Shown piece by piece: positions 1-8,991 of a DNA stretch of 64,000 nt; positions within the stretch are counted from its first letter, which is position 1, and every line of letters starts with the position of its first letter. Origin of the DNA: Archaeoglobaceae archaeon. GTDB taxonomy: Archaea > Halobacteriota > Archaeoglobi > Archaeoglobales > Archaeoglobaceae. The notes under the pieces were generated by a model. The model worked only from the letters and a program-made list of their open reading frames with translations, had not been told where the DNA came from and ran no database searches. A program made the translations under genes and the position numbers. The stretch covers positions 1 to 64,000 of the forward strand of contig JANXEF010000003.1 in NCBI GenBank assembly GCA_025057895.1, written 5' to 3'.

Positions 1-380
1 CGATTCGCTCCAGTTGTGTTGAAAACTCCCGGCTTGTTTATTTTAGCTGGAATTGTAAGAGAAGGACCTACGCTTACAACACTGCTTGCATTGCTATGGT
101 AAAGTGAACAGGCAGTGGAATTGTTTACGAGATTTACAGCAATCCAGATGTCGTAAATTGCTTCGTTGGCTTTGTTCGTGATGTTCAAGTAGCCTGTTAC
201 GTTTGTGGTGTAGCTGAAGGTTATGGCTCCAGTTCCATCGCTTGATGGTGTTGCGGTAGTGTTAACCTTTTCCTCAATCACTATGTCCAAAGGCGCAGCG
301 GTTGCAAGCCCTATGGTGATTATTATGGATAACAGTATCATTATTCCCATCTTTTTTTTGCTCAAAAATACATTTTCCAT
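1..380 (-). CDS. Secreted protein, unknown function (C-terminus outside window)
   Basis: An open minus-strand frame starts at ATG 380 and runs off the left edge (126 codons visible). The N-terminus reads MENVFLSKKKMGIMILLSII followed by a hydrophobic run ending in TAA-A, a typical signal peptide with positive n-region and small-residue cleavage site. The mature part is rich in Asn-Thr/Ser sequons (NTT, NVT, NIT, NNS, NAS, NTT), as expected of an exported, N-glycosylated archaeal surface protein of mainly beta structure. A TATA-like octamer (403-410) lies about 26 nt upstream, so the mRNA is probably leaderless. I do not recognise the family; a cell-surface or conserved repeat-domain protein is the likely class. 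Confidence 0.75.
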   Translation of the reverse strand, partial: MENVFLSKKKMGIMILLSIIITIGLATAAPLDIVIEEKVNTTATPSSDGTGAITFSYTTNVTGYLNITNKANEAIYDIWIAVNLVNNSTACSLYHSNASSVVSVGPSLTIPAKINKPGVFNTTGAN

Positions 381-402
381 GCCTACATTGTCTCATAAGC
401 TG

Positions 403-410
403 TATATAAA
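403..410 (-). promoter_or_regulatory. TATA box of the secreted-protein gene
   Basis: TTTATATA read on the minus strand, centred about 26 nt before ATG 380. The spacing predicts transcription starting at or very near the start codon. Confidence 0.55.
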
Positions 411-594
411 TTTTTCTAGGTATTTGAATAATTGTAAAAATTTCTAAATCGTAAAGAATCGACTTTTCATGTAAAAGAAAGATCCAAGAATTTAGAAAAA
501 ATCGCCTTTATCTTCTTTTTGCGATTGCTCTTAACAAATTATAGAAAAATTTTTCAACGATAGATTTTTAAAACGGTTCTTCGATGAAATATAT

Positions 595-1293
595 GTGAGA
601 CTTGCATTCTTTCTGATAATAATGCTCATAAAAATATCATCAGCGGGAATAATTGAAATTTCCGAGATGGATCTGTCAATATTTGTTAAGGATAAGGCTC
701 ATTTTAGATATGAGATGACTTTGAAAAATCTAGTCGATAAACCATTAGTTCCCGGAATTTCGGAGCTGAGATTGCAGAAGGTTGAAAGTAGTAAGCTTTT
801 CATATTTCCTCTCCCCTTCGGTGAAAAGAGGGGGGCTGTTGAACTTGAAAATCTGAAAGCCTATTCTGGAGACATGTACTTCAAAGTTTATTCTGAGAAT
901 CGTGGAGAATACACTACAGTTTATTATGAGATCTGGTACCCTATAGAACCTCTTGGGGAGAGGAAAATAATACTCGAATTCAATGCAGACTTAGTCGAGA
1001 GAGGTTTGCTTTTCAAGAGTGTAACAGTTCCAATTGGAGGGGATATAGATATAAAGAAGGTCAAGCTTAACTTGACCTCTGATTGGAAGCTTTGCTATCT
1101 TGAGAGAGGGGGTGATACTATTCCAGCGAATCACATAGCATTCTTAACCGCAGAATTCTCTCTGCTTCCACTTCCGCTTTTACCAATTCGTGGTTACATC
1201 CTCTTTTGGGGATCAATAATCTTTCTAATCATCTTAATCCTTTCTATAATCCTCAAGAAGAAGAAAAAGAAGCTTAAAGGTGAAAAAAGTTGA
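595..1293 (+). CDS. Single-pass membrane protein with exported domain, unknown
   Basis: 232 aa. Starts at GTG 595; the upstream ATGs at 584 and 593 are in another frame, and a TTTTTAAA element around 566-573 sits about 25 nt before the GTG. Residues 1-18 form a signal peptide or N-terminal anchor, residues about 20-195 a soluble, probably beta-rich extracytoplasmic domain, and residues about 196-222 one transmembrane helix followed by a very basic tail (KKKKKK), giving N-out/C-in topology. Its stop codon overlaps the TTG start of the next gene, so the two are co-transcribed. Family not recognised. Product probably partners the next two membrane proteins. Confidence 0.7.
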   Translation: MRLAFFLIIMLIKISSAGIIEISEMDLSIFVKDKAHFRYEMTLKNLVDKPLVPGISELRLQKVESSKLFIFPLPFGEKRGAVELENLKAYSGDMYFKVYSENRGEYTTVYYEIWYPIEPLGERKIILEFNADLVERGLLFKSVTVPIGGDIDIKKVKLNLTSDWKLCYLERGGDTIPANHIAFLTAEFSLLPLPLLPIRGYILFWGSIIFLIILILSIILKKKKKKLKGEKS

Positions 1294-2711
1294 AAATAGT
1301 ATTTTTTATACTCCTGATCCTAATAATTTTTTCAGCTAAAGGTTGTGTTCTGGAAATTAGAAATGCTATTTTTTATCCAAACGGAACACAAATAGTGACC
1401 AGAGATTGGTTTGTAGTTGACTTCACGAACAAATATGACTACGATCTCTTTGACGTTCAATTCAGCGATTTAGCTTCTCTTTCCATTATTAGAAAAGGAG
1501 AAAGAGTAATGATAGACCCATACAAGAACATAACTCCTATCGAATTCCCAATTTTGATAAAGGCAAGGGTTCATCAATTCGAGAATGGTAAAAAAATAGA
1601 ATACACAATTTCAAATTATGGGGATGATACAAGATTTCTAATCAAGATTCCAGCTTTTTCTGAACTTATCCGATGCGAAGGTTGTGAGATTAGTGATGGG
1701 AGCATTTTTTTCGACAGAAAAATTTTAAAGAATGAATCCGCTAACTTCACTCTTGTCACAACCCAATACTTCACGATTCCAGATGGAGAGGTAAACTTTT
1801 TTTTAAGAGATGAGCTAAATCTCAGCTTCACAGCAAACGTTCCTGTTAGCATCGAAAAAGGAGATACTGATAACTGGATTGGAATTTTTAACATTTCAAA
1901 TGTACTCGATAGGGAGATAGTGGGAAAAGCTGATGCTTTTGTTGAATACTGTGACACCTCTTGTAACAGATCCGAACTTTTCAGCGAAAGTTTCCTTCTA
2001 AAGAGTGGAGAAGTTTTTTCTAGAAGAGTTGAAGTCCAAAGCACTAGGGTACCGATCTTCATCTTTAAAGTAGAAGCAAGGGTGAGAGACTTCTGCCCTC
2101 TTCTTATTCTTCCTGCAATGGAATTAGAAGGAAAATACTTAATAGGAAGTGCCTTACTAAAGGGATTCGATCATAAATTTCCCTTATACCCAGAATTTGG
2201 AGATTTCATAGAAATAGAAGCCCCACTTCCGCCCATACCTCCTCTTCCAACTCCTTTTACCCCTACTCCCTCACCGACTCCCATAGAGATCGAAGTAAGA
2301 ACTACACCAGAGGTTTCAATTCCTTTTGAAAGAGTTATCGAGAGGCAGTTAATCCAATACATGATCATAATGCTACCATCTTTCTTCGGATCTTTCATCG
2401 CGACAGTTTTAATACCCATATACTCGAGAAGGGGTGTAGTTGCTCTAAAAGAACATGAGAGGATTGTTAGGATTTTGTCTCACAAGATGCGCATCTACAC
2501 AACACCATCGAGTCCTTTAAATGGTGGAAAAATCGTGGAACCAGACGAAGACATCGTATCAATGCTAATCGCAAATGGCTTGACTCGTGAATTTGCAGAA
2601 GCAATTTCAGTAGCTATAAAAGTCAAAAAGCCATTGATAGTGAGTGATTTAAAAACTGCGAATATGGCCCTATCCCTCGGAGTTCCAGTGATCTTTTATG
2701 GAAGAACTTGA
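1290..2711 (+). CDS. Membrane protein with exported domain, Pro-rich stalk and cytosolic tail, unknown
   Basis: 473 aa. Begins at TTG 1290 inside the upstream stop, behind an AAAGGTGA ribosome-binding site. Order: signal peptide (1-18), extracytoplasmic domain with several N-x-S/T sequons (about 20-305), a proline/threonine-rich stalk (about 310-335), one transmembrane helix (about 350-375) and a cytosolic tail of about 90 residues. The tail ends with an alanine-rich helix, the segment KKPLIVSDLKTANMALSLGV and a final strand; this resembles the C-terminal half of PIN-like folds, which is only a suggestion. It overlaps the next gene by 14 bp. Not assigned to a known family. Confidence 0.7.
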   Translation: MKIVFFILLILIIFSAKGCVLEIRNAIFYPNGTQIVTRDWFVVDFTNKYDYDLFDVQFSDLASLSIIRKGERVMIDPYKNITPIEFPILIKARVHQFENGKKIEYTISNYGDDTRFLIKIPAFSELIRCEGCEISDGSIFFDRKILKNESANFTLVTTQYFTIPDGEVNFFLRDELNLSFTANVPVSIEKGDTDNWIGIFNISNVLDREIVGKADAFVEYCDTSCNRSELFSESFLLKSGEVFSRRVEVQSTRVPIFIFKVEARVRDFCPLLILPAMELEGKYLIGSALLKGFDHKFPLYPEFGDFIEIEAPLPPIPPLPTPFTPTPSPTPIEIEVRTTPEVSIPFERVIERQLIQYMIIMLPSFFGSFIATVLIPIYSRRGVVALKEHERIVRILSHKMRIYTTPSSPLNGGKIVEPDEDIVSMLIANGLTREFAEAISVAIKVKKPLIVSDLKTANMALSLGVPVIFYGRT

Positions 2712-3228
2712 AACGATGATAGAAGAAACGATGGAAAAAATTCGTTTCAGAGATACCATTGCAGCCATTGCAATAGCCTCAGCCTTTGTTGCCTTTGGAA
2801 CCATGTTTTTGATCTTAATCGATGTAATACCCATATCTCTGAGCTTAAAAACTCCCATGGCTTTAATGCTCCTAGTTATAACATGGATACTCATGAGCCT
2901 TGGAATATACTTGCTCACAAGCATGCCTGTACCAAAGCTACCAAGGCTCGTTGCAGATTCGGATGGTGTTGAAGGATTGATGAGAAGAGGTTATGATAGG
3001 GTCGTCTACGTTTCCGGAGAAACTTTTAAAAAGCTACCACCAAAAATTACTCTAAAGATGAATCTAAAAGTGATCGAAATCGACGATATAGAGGTAGAAA
3101 AGTATAGAAAACATGGTGAGGAACTTTCATATGCAATTGCGATAGCAAAAAAGCTCAAAGCTAGAGTTGTCAGCTCAAAGAGGGGCAAAGTAGATGGAGT
3201 TGAAATAATCACAGCTAAAGATGTTTAG
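2698..3228 (+). CDS. Two-TM membrane protein with C-terminal cytosolic domain, unknown
   Basis: 176 aa from ATG 2698, overlapping the preceding gene by 14 bp. After a short acidic N-terminus there are two closely spaced transmembrane helices (about 20-45 and 50-75), then a cytosolic domain (about 85-176). This domain contains ADSDGVEGLMRRGYDRVV and an alanine-rich helix followed by a strand near the C-terminus, the same general layout as the tail of the preceding protein. It ends 7 bp before the convergent tRNase Z gene. Function unknown; it probably works with the two upstream membrane proteins. Confidence 0.7.
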   Translation: MEELETMIEETMEKIRFRDTIAAIAIASAFVAFGTMFLILIDVIPISLSLKTPMALMLLVITWILMSLGIYLLTSMPVPKLPRLVADSDGVEGLMRRGYDRVVYVSGETFKKLPPKITLKMNLKVIEIDDIEVEKYRKHGEELSYAIAIAKKLKARVVSSKRGKVDGVEIITAKDV

Positions 3229-3235
3229 TAAATAC

Positions 3236-4138
3236 TCAAATAAGGCGAATTTCAAGAAAATCTTCAGCCAAATCTGTGTTTTCAAAAACACTTCTCGCTT
3301 CCTCTAAAAGTTTTTCAAAATTCTTAGAATATCTCGAACTTATGTGAGTTAGGATTAACCTTTTCACATTCGCCTTTTTCGCTATCTCAGCTGCTTCTTT
3401 AGCAGTAGAGTGTCCAGTCTCTATTGCCCATTCCTTCAGTTCCTCACCGAAGGAAGCATCATGTATTAGCAAATCAGCTTTTTCTGCAATCTTAACAGTT
3501 CTCTCAGATGGTCTAGTATCTCCAGTATAGACTATCCTTCTTCCTTTCTTCAAATCCCCCAGAACCATATCTGGTGTAACTATTTTTCCATTCCAAAGAA
3601 CGATCTCTCCTCTCTTTAGCTTAGCATAAATTGGCCCAGGTGGAATTCCAAGGCTCAAAGCTTTCTCTCTTTCAAACTTCCTACTATCTTGTTCAATCAA
3701 AGCATAGCCAACGCTCTGAACAATGTGTTCTGTCTTGAAAACAACAATTTTGAACCCGGGAAAGCATATCTCATCTCCGTCAGATGCTTTTTTAACTTTT
3801 AATTCGAAATCAAGATTTTCATAGCCAAATATTTCAAATAGAGCCTCTAAAATTTCAGGACTTGGTGTGTAGAAGTTAAGATCTTTTTTTCTTCCATTAA
3901 GAGAGAAAGTCTCTATCAAACCAAATAGACCGATGAAATGATCTGTATGCATATGAGTTATGAATATGTTGTCAAGATTTCTAAATCCAAGTTTATAAAT
4001 TATTATTTGTCTTTGAGCTCCTTCGCCACAATCGAAGAGAAATCTATGCTTTGAATACTGAACAAAAATTGCAGAAGGATTTCTTTCTGCACAAGGAACG
4101 GTGCCAGAAGTGCCGAGGAAAACGAGTTTAAAAAGCAT
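3236..4138 (-). CDS. rnz: Ribonuclease Z (tRNA 3' endonuclease)
   Basis: 300 aa. A metallo-beta-lactamase-fold endonuclease that removes 3' trailers from pre-tRNAs. The Zn-binding HxHxDH signature is THMHTDH at about residues 61-67, after GTSGTVPCAERNPSA, typical of the family. Downstream histidine/aspartate motifs (YTGDTRP, HDASF, TGHST and LTHISSRY) are all present, so it should be active. The ATG at 4138 overlaps the TGA of rpsJ (TGATG), which I prefer over the TTG one codon upstream. Last gene of the rpsJ/tuf transcription unit. All three tRNAs in this window lack an encoded CCA, compatible with tRNase Z processing. Confidence 0.93.
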   Translation of the reverse strand: MLFKLVFLGTSGTVPCAERNPSAIFVQYSKHRFLFDCGEGAQRQIIIYKLGFRNLDNIFITHMHTDHFIGLFGLIETFSLNGRKKDLNFYTPSPEILEALFEIFGYENLDFELKVKKASDGDEICFPGFKIVVFKTEHIVQSVGYALIEQDSRKFEREKALSLGIPPGPIYAKLKRGEIVLWNGKIVTPDMVLGDLKKGRRIVYTGDTRPSERTVKIAEKADLLIHDASFGEELKEWAIETGHSTAKEAAEIAKKANVKRLILTHISSRYSKNFEKLLEEARSVFENTDLAEDFLEIRLI

Positions 4139-4458
4139 CAAGACTCTAGAACTATCTCTATGTTCACATCCCTCGGCACCTGAATGCGCATGATTTGCCT
4201 AAGAGTTCTCTCATCCGCAGCTATATCTATTAGCCTCTTATGCACTCTCATTTCCCAGTGGTCCCAAGTATTGCTCCCTTCTCCATCAGGGGCTTTTCTA
4301 GTTGGAACGATTAGTCTTCTGGTTGGTAAAGGAATTGGACCACTTATCTCAACCCCAGTCTTAGTTGCTATCTCCTTTATCTGATTGCAGATCTTGTCAA
4401 GATTTGTTGGATTCAAACTCGATAGTTTTATCCTTGCTTTTGGACCTTTTATTGCCAT
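4138..4458 (-). CDS. rpsJ: 30S ribosomal protein S10 (uS10)
   Basis: 106 aa, the normal archaeal length. Characteristic segments are KARIKLSS at the start, [20 protein letters not shown] in the middle and [12 protein letters not shown]. It lies 21 bp downstream of tuf, the classic archaeal tuf-rpsJ order, and its stop overlaps the start of rnz. It binds 16S rRNA in the small-subunit head. Confidence 0.97.
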   Translation of the reverse strand: MAIKGPKARIKLSSLNPTNLDKICNQIKEIATKTGVEISGPIPLPTRRLIVPTRKAPDGEGSNTWDHWEMRVHKRLIDIAADERTLRQIMRIQVPRDVNIEIVLES

Positions 4459-4479
4459 GAGATCACCAAAAAAATTTGT

Positions 4480-5751
4480 TTACTTTCTTGTGGTTATATC
4501 CAAAACCATTCCAGCTCCTACTGTTATACCCATGTCTCGAATTGCAAATCTACCCAAAGGAGGAATGTCCTTCACCCTTTCTATTACCATCGGCCTAGTC
4601 GGCTCAAGCTTCACAACTGCAGCGTCTCCAGTTTTCAAGAATTGTGGATTTTCTTCCTTAGCCTGACCCGTCCTCGGATCTATCTTCTTTATTAACTGTA
4701 TAAACTTACAAGCAACCTGCGCCGTATGAGCATGAACTACTGGGGTATATCCAATAGCTATTGCAGTTGGATGCTGCAGAACCACGATCTGTGCTGTGAA
4801 ATCTTTCACAACTGTTGGTGGATTCGTAGGATGGCCAGCAACATCTCCACGCTTCAAGTCCTTCTTTGCAACACCTCGAACGTTGAAACCAATGTTGTCT
4901 CCTGGATAAGCTTCTGGAATTGGTTCATGATGCATTTCAATACTCTTAACTTCACCGCTAACTCCTGCTGGTTCAAAAACGATTTTATCTCCTGTCTTTA
5001 AAACTCCACTTTCAACTCTTCCAACTGGAACTGTACCAACTCCGCTTATAGAATAAACATCCTGAATCGGAATCCTCAAAGGTTTATCCACTAGCTTTTC
5101 TGGTGGTTTGAACAAGTTAAAAGCCTCTAGCAAAGTTGGTCCATTGTACCATGGCATTTTCTGACTCTTCTTCGTTATGTTGTCTCCATTGTAAGCAGAA
5201 GCTGGGATGAACGGAATCTCTTCTACTTTATAACCAACCATTCTGAGAATCTTGGCTAGAGCATCTTTTGCAGCTTCGTATTCCTTCTTTTCATAGTTAA
5301 CTCTGTCCATCTTATTAACCAAAACGATGAGTTGGTTAATGCCTAGGGTTCTTGCTAGGAAAACGTGCTCTCTTGTCTGTGGTTGAACCTTTTCCACCAC
5401 ATCCATAACGAGAACTGCAGCATCAGCCTGTGAAGCACCAGTGATCATGTTCTTTATGAAATCCCTGTGTCCTGGACAGTCGACGATAGTGATATAGTAT
5501 TTATCCGTCTGGAACTTTCTGTGTGCTACGTCTATGGTTAAACCTCTTTCTCTCTCCTCTTTCAGTCTATCCATCACCCAAGCGAATTCGAAAGTTGCCT
5601 TACCTTTTTCCTGAGCTTCTTTTCTGTATTTTTCGATTACATGCTCGGGAATCTCTCCAACTTCATATAGAAGTCTTCCAATCGTCGTGCTCTTTCCATG
5701 ATCCACGTGCCCTATAAAGGCGACATTGATGTGCTCCTTCTCTTTAGGCAT
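4480..5751 (-). CDS. tuf: Translation elongation factor EF-1alpha
   Basis: 423 aa GTPase that delivers aminoacyl-tRNA to the ribosome. G1 is GHVDHGKST (about residues 14-22), G3 DCPGHRD and G4 NKMD, followed by the two beta-barrel domains and the conserved RFAIRDMG near the C-terminus. I choose ATG 5751, not the GTG at 5760: the ATG is preceded by AGGTGAT as Shine-Dalgarno and gives the usual [10 protein letters not shown]-terminus. A TATA element at 5795-5801 indicates a dedicated promoter with a leader of roughly 20 nt. Co-transcribed with rpsJ and rnz. Confidence 0.97.
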   Translation of the reverse strand: MPKEKEHINVAFIGHVDHGKSTTIGRLLYEVGEIPEHVIEKYRKEAQEKGKATFEFAWVMDRLKEERERGLTIDVAHRKFQTDKYYITIVDCPGHRDFIKNMITGASQADAAVLVMDVVEKVQPQTREHVFLARTLGINQLIVLVNKMDRVNYEKKEYEAAKDALAKILRMVGYKVEEIPFIPASAYNGDNITKKSQKMPWYNGPTLLEAFNLFKPPEKLVDKPLRIPIQDVYSISGVGTVPVGRVESGVLKTGDKIVFEPAGVSGEVKSIEMHHEPIPEAYPGDNIGFNVRGVAKKDLKRGDVAGHPTNPPTVVKDFTAQIVVLQHPTAIAIGYTPVVHAHTAQVACKFIQLIKKIDPRTGQAKEENPQFLKTGDAAVVKLEPTRPMVIERVKDIPPLGRFAIRDMGITVGAGMVLDITTRK

Positions 5752-5794
5752 ACCTATCACCTACCTTTTTGATATACACAACCTTCAGAAGTGC

Positions 5795-5801
5795 ATATAA
5801 A
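5795..5801 (-). promoter_or_regulatory. TATA box of tuf
   Basis: TTTATAT on the minus strand, about 46 nt before ATG 5751. Unlike most promoters here it leaves room for a leader containing an AGGTGAT Shine-Dalgarno, fitting a highly translated gene. Confidence 0.5.
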
Positions 5802-5811
5802 GCTTTCACAT

Positions 5812-6438
5812 CTATATGAACATCTTCGCAATCTTCAGAGATTCGAGGATGCTCTCTCTTGCATTACCTTCAACTAAATCCTCGTGCCCCGGATAGAGGT
5901 TTTCGACGTCGAGTTTTGAAAGCATCTCTATCGATTTCAAGAGTTTCATGGCATCTCCTCCTGGTAGATCGTATCTACCAAAGTTCCCATGAGCAAATAC
6001 TGTATCACCGCTGAAAAGCCATTTCCTATTTGGCTCATAGAAGCAAACACTCCCAGGTGAGTGCCCAGGAGTGTGAATAACTTCAAGAGTCGTTTCACCG
6101 AGACAAAATCTTTCACCACCCTTTAGAACTATATCTGGATCGAAAAACTTGAACCTAAGACCCAAGATTGGAGAAAAACTTTGCATTCTCATCAATCCCA
6201 GCTCCTCTTCATGAATCGCGATCCTCGAAGTTCCTTTAAAAAATCCAGCTGCAGATGCGTGATCATAGTGAGAATGAGTTAGGAAGACGTAATCGAGTTT
6301 TTTTGGCTCAAAATACTTCTTTATAGCCTTTAAGATGAACTCTGCATCTCCACCAACATCTATGATGGCTTTTTTTTCATCGATTAAAAGATAACAATTT
6401 GCAGCTAGAGGAGGAGCAACTATGCGTATCAACTTCAT
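5812..6438 (-). CDS. MBL-fold hydrolase, glyoxalase II-like
   Basis: 208 aa metallo-beta-lactamase-fold protein. The binuclear metal motif is THSHYDHA (about residues 54-61); later ligands are in HTPGHSPGS, FSGDTVF and YPGHED, so the active site is complete. The family includes hydroxyacylglutathione hydrolases, but archaea lack glutathione, so the substrate is probably another thioester or lactone. The start overlaps the stop of the aEF-1beta gene by 4 bp (ATGA), so it is translationally coupled to it. Confidence 0.9.
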   Translation of the reverse strand: MKLIRIVAPPLAANCYLLIDEKKAIIDVGGDAEFILKAIKKYFEPKKLDYVFLTHSHYDHASAAGFFKGTSRIAIHEEELGLMRMQSFSPILGLRFKFFDPDIVLKGGERFCLGETTLEVIHTPGHSPGSVCFYEPNRKWLFSGDTVFAHGNFGRYDLPGGDAMKLLKSIEMLSKLDVENLYPGHEDLVEGNARESILESLKIAKMFI

Positions 6439-6701
6439 AGGAGTTCCAAATCCTCTACTTCAACACTTTCAACACCTTCTATTTTTCCAAGCTCGGAAAC
6501 AAGGTTATCCACGATTCCTTCTGTATCCGGCATTACTGCTAGAATGGCAATCGCTTTAAGACCAAATGCTATTGGTTTTATAGCGATGTCTCTGATTTCA
6601 ACTTCTTCTAAGTTCAAATCCAAGATCTTTTCTTTGATTTTTCCCAAATCAACATCCAAATCACTTGGCATGATTCGCAATCTCACAAAAACCCTTCCCA
6701 T
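6435..6701 (-). CDS. ef1b: Elongation factor 1-beta (aEF-1B, EF-1alpha nucleotide exchange factor)
   Basis: 88 aa, the standard archaeal length. It promotes GDP/GTP exchange on EF-1alpha. Diagnostic segments are VRLRIMPSDLDVDL at the N-terminus, IAFGLKAI in the middle and the acidic VESVEVEDLELL C-terminus. Preceded by GAGGTGATGGAATG, a good Shine-Dalgarno, and directly downstream of the zinc-ribbon gene, a pairing common in archaea. Confidence 0.93.
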   Translation of the reverse strand: MGRVFVRLRIMPSDLDVDLGKIKEKILDLNLEEVEIRDIAIKPIAFGLKAIAILAVMPDTEGIVDNLVSELGKIEGVESVEVEDLELL

Positions 6702-6710
6702 TCCATCACC

Positions 6711-6869
6711 TCATGGACCTACGAAGTTGCAAGAGCAATGATATTTGTTTGAAAGTCTTCTGCATCTCTTGCAACGATAAATCCTTTCTCCACAACTTGG
6801 ACAAGGAAATGAAACGTATTCAGTGCCCACAAGCATAGCCCCACAGCTTATACATCTCGCAATTATCAT
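6711..6869 (-). CDS. Small zinc-ribbon protein (HVO_2753-like)
   Basis: 52 aa ([20 protein letters not shown]...), easily missed because of its size. It carries four Cys pairs: CISC, CPSC, CKRC and CSC with a nearby His, consistent with two zinc-binding ribbons. It starts 1 bp after the mfnE stop behind AGAGGTGA and ends 9 bp before the aEF-1beta gene. Small zinc proteins of this type sit next to aEF-1beta in many archaea and may bind rRNA/ribosomes, but their role is not settled. Confidence 0.85.
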   Translation of the reverse strand: MIIARCISCGAMLVGTEYVSFPCPSCGERIYRCKRCRRLSNKYHCSCNFVGP

Positions 6870-6870
6870 T

Positions 6871-7461
6871 TCAATCACCTCTCACGAATGTGCCCCGTGC
6901 TCTTCCTCTCAATATATAATTTTTTAGTTCTTCAGGAGAACATATGAAGAGCTCTATACCATGATTTTTAATCAAAACTGGTGAATATCTGTCGATCACA
7001 CCTATACTCTCCTCAGCCTTCGCGAATTCCAAAAAATATCCGTTTCTCAAAACTCCACCAACTGCTGTTACTTTAAAAACTTTCTTCTCCCCAATCTTTG
7101 AAGCTATCCAGATTGATATAGAATCCGAGGTCACATCCCAGGAATGAGGAAGTTCATCAAAATTTTTCAAGAGCTTATAGGGTAGAACGATGAATCTTCC
7201 TCTTCTTCTGAGCTCTCCAAATTCCTCTGGTTCTAAGATTTCAAAACCAGCCTTTTCAGCATAACTAAACATGTAGTAGCCATATAGATTCATTGAAAGC
7301 ACTGCCATCCAATGCGAAATCTCCTCACTTAGATTCATCTTTTCAACAATATCCGAGAAAATCCAACCTCCCGGAATTACCTTTACTTCTTCAACTCTTT
7401 CTAGCGTCTCAAAAATGATTTTTAACTTGTCTACAACACTTCCTCCTACTTTAACTATCAT
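6871..7461 (-). CDS. mfnE: Amino-acid-kinase family protein, likely MfnE (methanofuran biosynthesis)
   Basis: 196 aa. The N-terminal KVGGS is the amino-acid-kinase phosphate-binding loop, VIPGG a second loop, and [13 protein letters not shown] the conserved segment of the archaeal subgroup that contains MfnE, which phosphorylates 5-(aminomethyl)-3-furanmethanol phosphate during methanofuran synthesis. mfnA is also in this window (30037-31137), supporting the pathway. It overlaps the upstream membrane glycosyltransferase by 4 bp and lies 1 bp before the zinc-ribbon gene. Another small-molecule kinase in the same subgroup cannot be excluded. Confidence 0.75.
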   Translation of the reverse strand: MIVKVGGSVVDKLKIIFETLERVEEVKVIPGGWIFSDIVEKMNLSEEISHWMAVLSMNLYGYYMFSYAEKAGFEILEPEEFGELRRRGRFIVLPYKLLKNFDELPHSWDVTSDSISIWIASKIGEKKVFKVTAVGGVLRNGYFLEFAKAEESIGVIDRYSPVLIKNHGIELFICSPEELKNYILRGRARGTFVRGD

Positions 7462-8852
7462 ATCTTCCTCAACTCATAGAATTCCCAGTATTTCCTTAGC
7501 TCATAATTTGCAACGATTTCATATCCACTCAGACATCTGTAATCTCTCCGAGCTGCAAAAACGTAATCATAGCCCCGAGGACATGTAGTAGTGAAAATGA
7601 CTTTTTCATCTCTCAAAACCCATGGCATCGGCCAATAGTGGCCATCAACTGCAAATATAGCAACACTATATCCCTGTGAAACGAGATCTCTAATTCGATT
7701 TGCCATCTTTATAGCCCCTTCCTGAGTTTGAACATAGATCAAAGGCTGTTCAAGAACGTTGTTGTACTCGAAATAAGTGACTTGGACCGATATCAAAGAG
7801 GTTACAATCAATCCAATTGCAAATGTGATCTTGAAGTCTCTATTATCAAAAAAGTCTCTTCTTATAAATACTATTGCAAAAAAAACAAGAGGGGTTACTA
7901 AGTGAACTACAAGCCAAGGAGTTTTGTAAGCCATTGCATGATAAAATAAAAAAGCGATAACTAACCAACAAATCGCGAAAATTTCGTAGAATTCAAATTT
8001 TCTTTCTATTTTCAATGGAAAAGATGCGATTGCCAATGCAAGTGCTAGAAATTCATATCTAAGTAAGATGTTGATGAAATAGTGAATAGGTTTTTCATGT
8101 GCTGAACCCAAGCCTTGAGAAAACCAGTATGGAATTGATTTTTCAAAAAATCTATCGATCCAATCTCTACTCAAAATGACTTCGACCCAGTTTTTTCCAT
8201 TGATCGCATAGGCGAATGCTGAAGAGTAAAAGAAGGAGGAAAGGAAAATAAAGAGGACTATACATGGAATAATATTGCGATCGAAGGTAAAATCTCTTCT
8301 CATATATCTGTAGAGAGTCAATGCTAAGAAAACGACTGTGAAATACTGTACCCAGTTCTCCTTTGAAGTAAAGATTACTACTAAGAAAATAACTGCAAAG
8401 ATCGCATTCCTTAGCTCTCTTTTCTCCCTGTAAAGGAGATAGAAGTAAAGGAATGCAATGAAAGATGATAAGACTATGATGTCATCTCTTGCATATCGAG
8501 AATAGTATAGAATTGAAGGAGAGAAGATCATGAAAAGAGCAAAGATGTATGCAGATTTTCCAAACCATCTTTCAAACTTAAAAGCAAAAAAAACTCCAAT
8601 TATGCTGAAAATAGCTACTGGAAACCTTGCAGAAAAATCACTATCTCCAAAAGCAAGAAAGGTCAGAGAAATTACGAAGTAAAGAAATGGTCCATGAAAA
8701 GCTGGATCGTAACTATAGCTCGGACTTTCAACAACGTTCTTCAAAGATATCCAAGCATGAACGCTTTCATCATGATCCATTGGACGTTGTTCGAGAAAAG
8801 CGAATCTCGTTATTATTGCAAAAATCATTAGTGCTATCAGTATTTTTTTCAC
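7458..8852 (-). CDS. Membrane glycosyltransferase of GT-C fold, Agl23-like (TIGR03663 type)
   Basis: 464 aa with about ten transmembrane helices. The first extracytoplasmic loop contains RPMDHDESVHAW, an Asp/Glu catalytic loop of the GT-C/ArnT-PMT superfamily; PAFHGPFLYFV and YSRYARDD follow. The closest family I recognise is the 'flippase activity-associated protein Agl23' group, linked to lipid-linked oligosaccharide handling in archaeal N-glycosylation. It starts at GTG 8852 with a TTTTAAAAA element 8872-8880 about 24 nt upstream, suggesting a leaderless transcript that heads the mfnE/zinc-ribbon/ef1b run. Confidence 0.8.
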   Translation of the reverse strand: MKKILIALMIFAIITRFAFLEQRPMDHDESVHAWISLKNVVESPSYSYDPAFHGPFLYFVISLTFLAFGDSDFSARFPVAIFSIIGVFFAFKFERWFGKSAYIFALFMIFSPSILYYSRYARDDIIVLSSFIAFLYFYLLYREKRELRNAIFAVIFLVVIFTSKENWVQYFTVVFLALTLYRYMRRDFTFDRNIIPCIVLFIFLSSFFYSSAFAYAINGKNWVEVILSRDWIDRFFEKSIPYWFSQGLGSAHEKPIHYFINILLRYEFLALALAIASFPLKIERKFEFYEIFAICWLVIAFLFYHAMAYKTPWLVVHLVTPLVFFAIVFIRRDFFDNRDFKITFAIGLIVTSLISVQVTYFEYNNVLEQPLIYVQTQEGAIKMANRIRDLVSQGYSVAIFAVDGHYWPMPWVLRDEKVIFTTTCPRGYDYVFAARRDYRCLSGYEIVANYELRKYWEFYELRKI

Positions 8853-8991
8853 AAGAGATGTAAGTAATGAGTTTTAAAAAACTTTCTTAATTCAAAATTC
8901 GATTTGAATAGATCTCTTAGACAGAGAAGGAATTCCAGTGGATTGTGTCCAGAAAAGCATATATACCTGTAAGAATTAAAGAGTCACGAAT

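Noticed and set aside
223-447. Plus-strand open frame opposite the partial secreted-protein gene
   Set aside because: It is a mirror of a convincing minus-strand gene with signal peptide and promoter, and its own product has no domain features.
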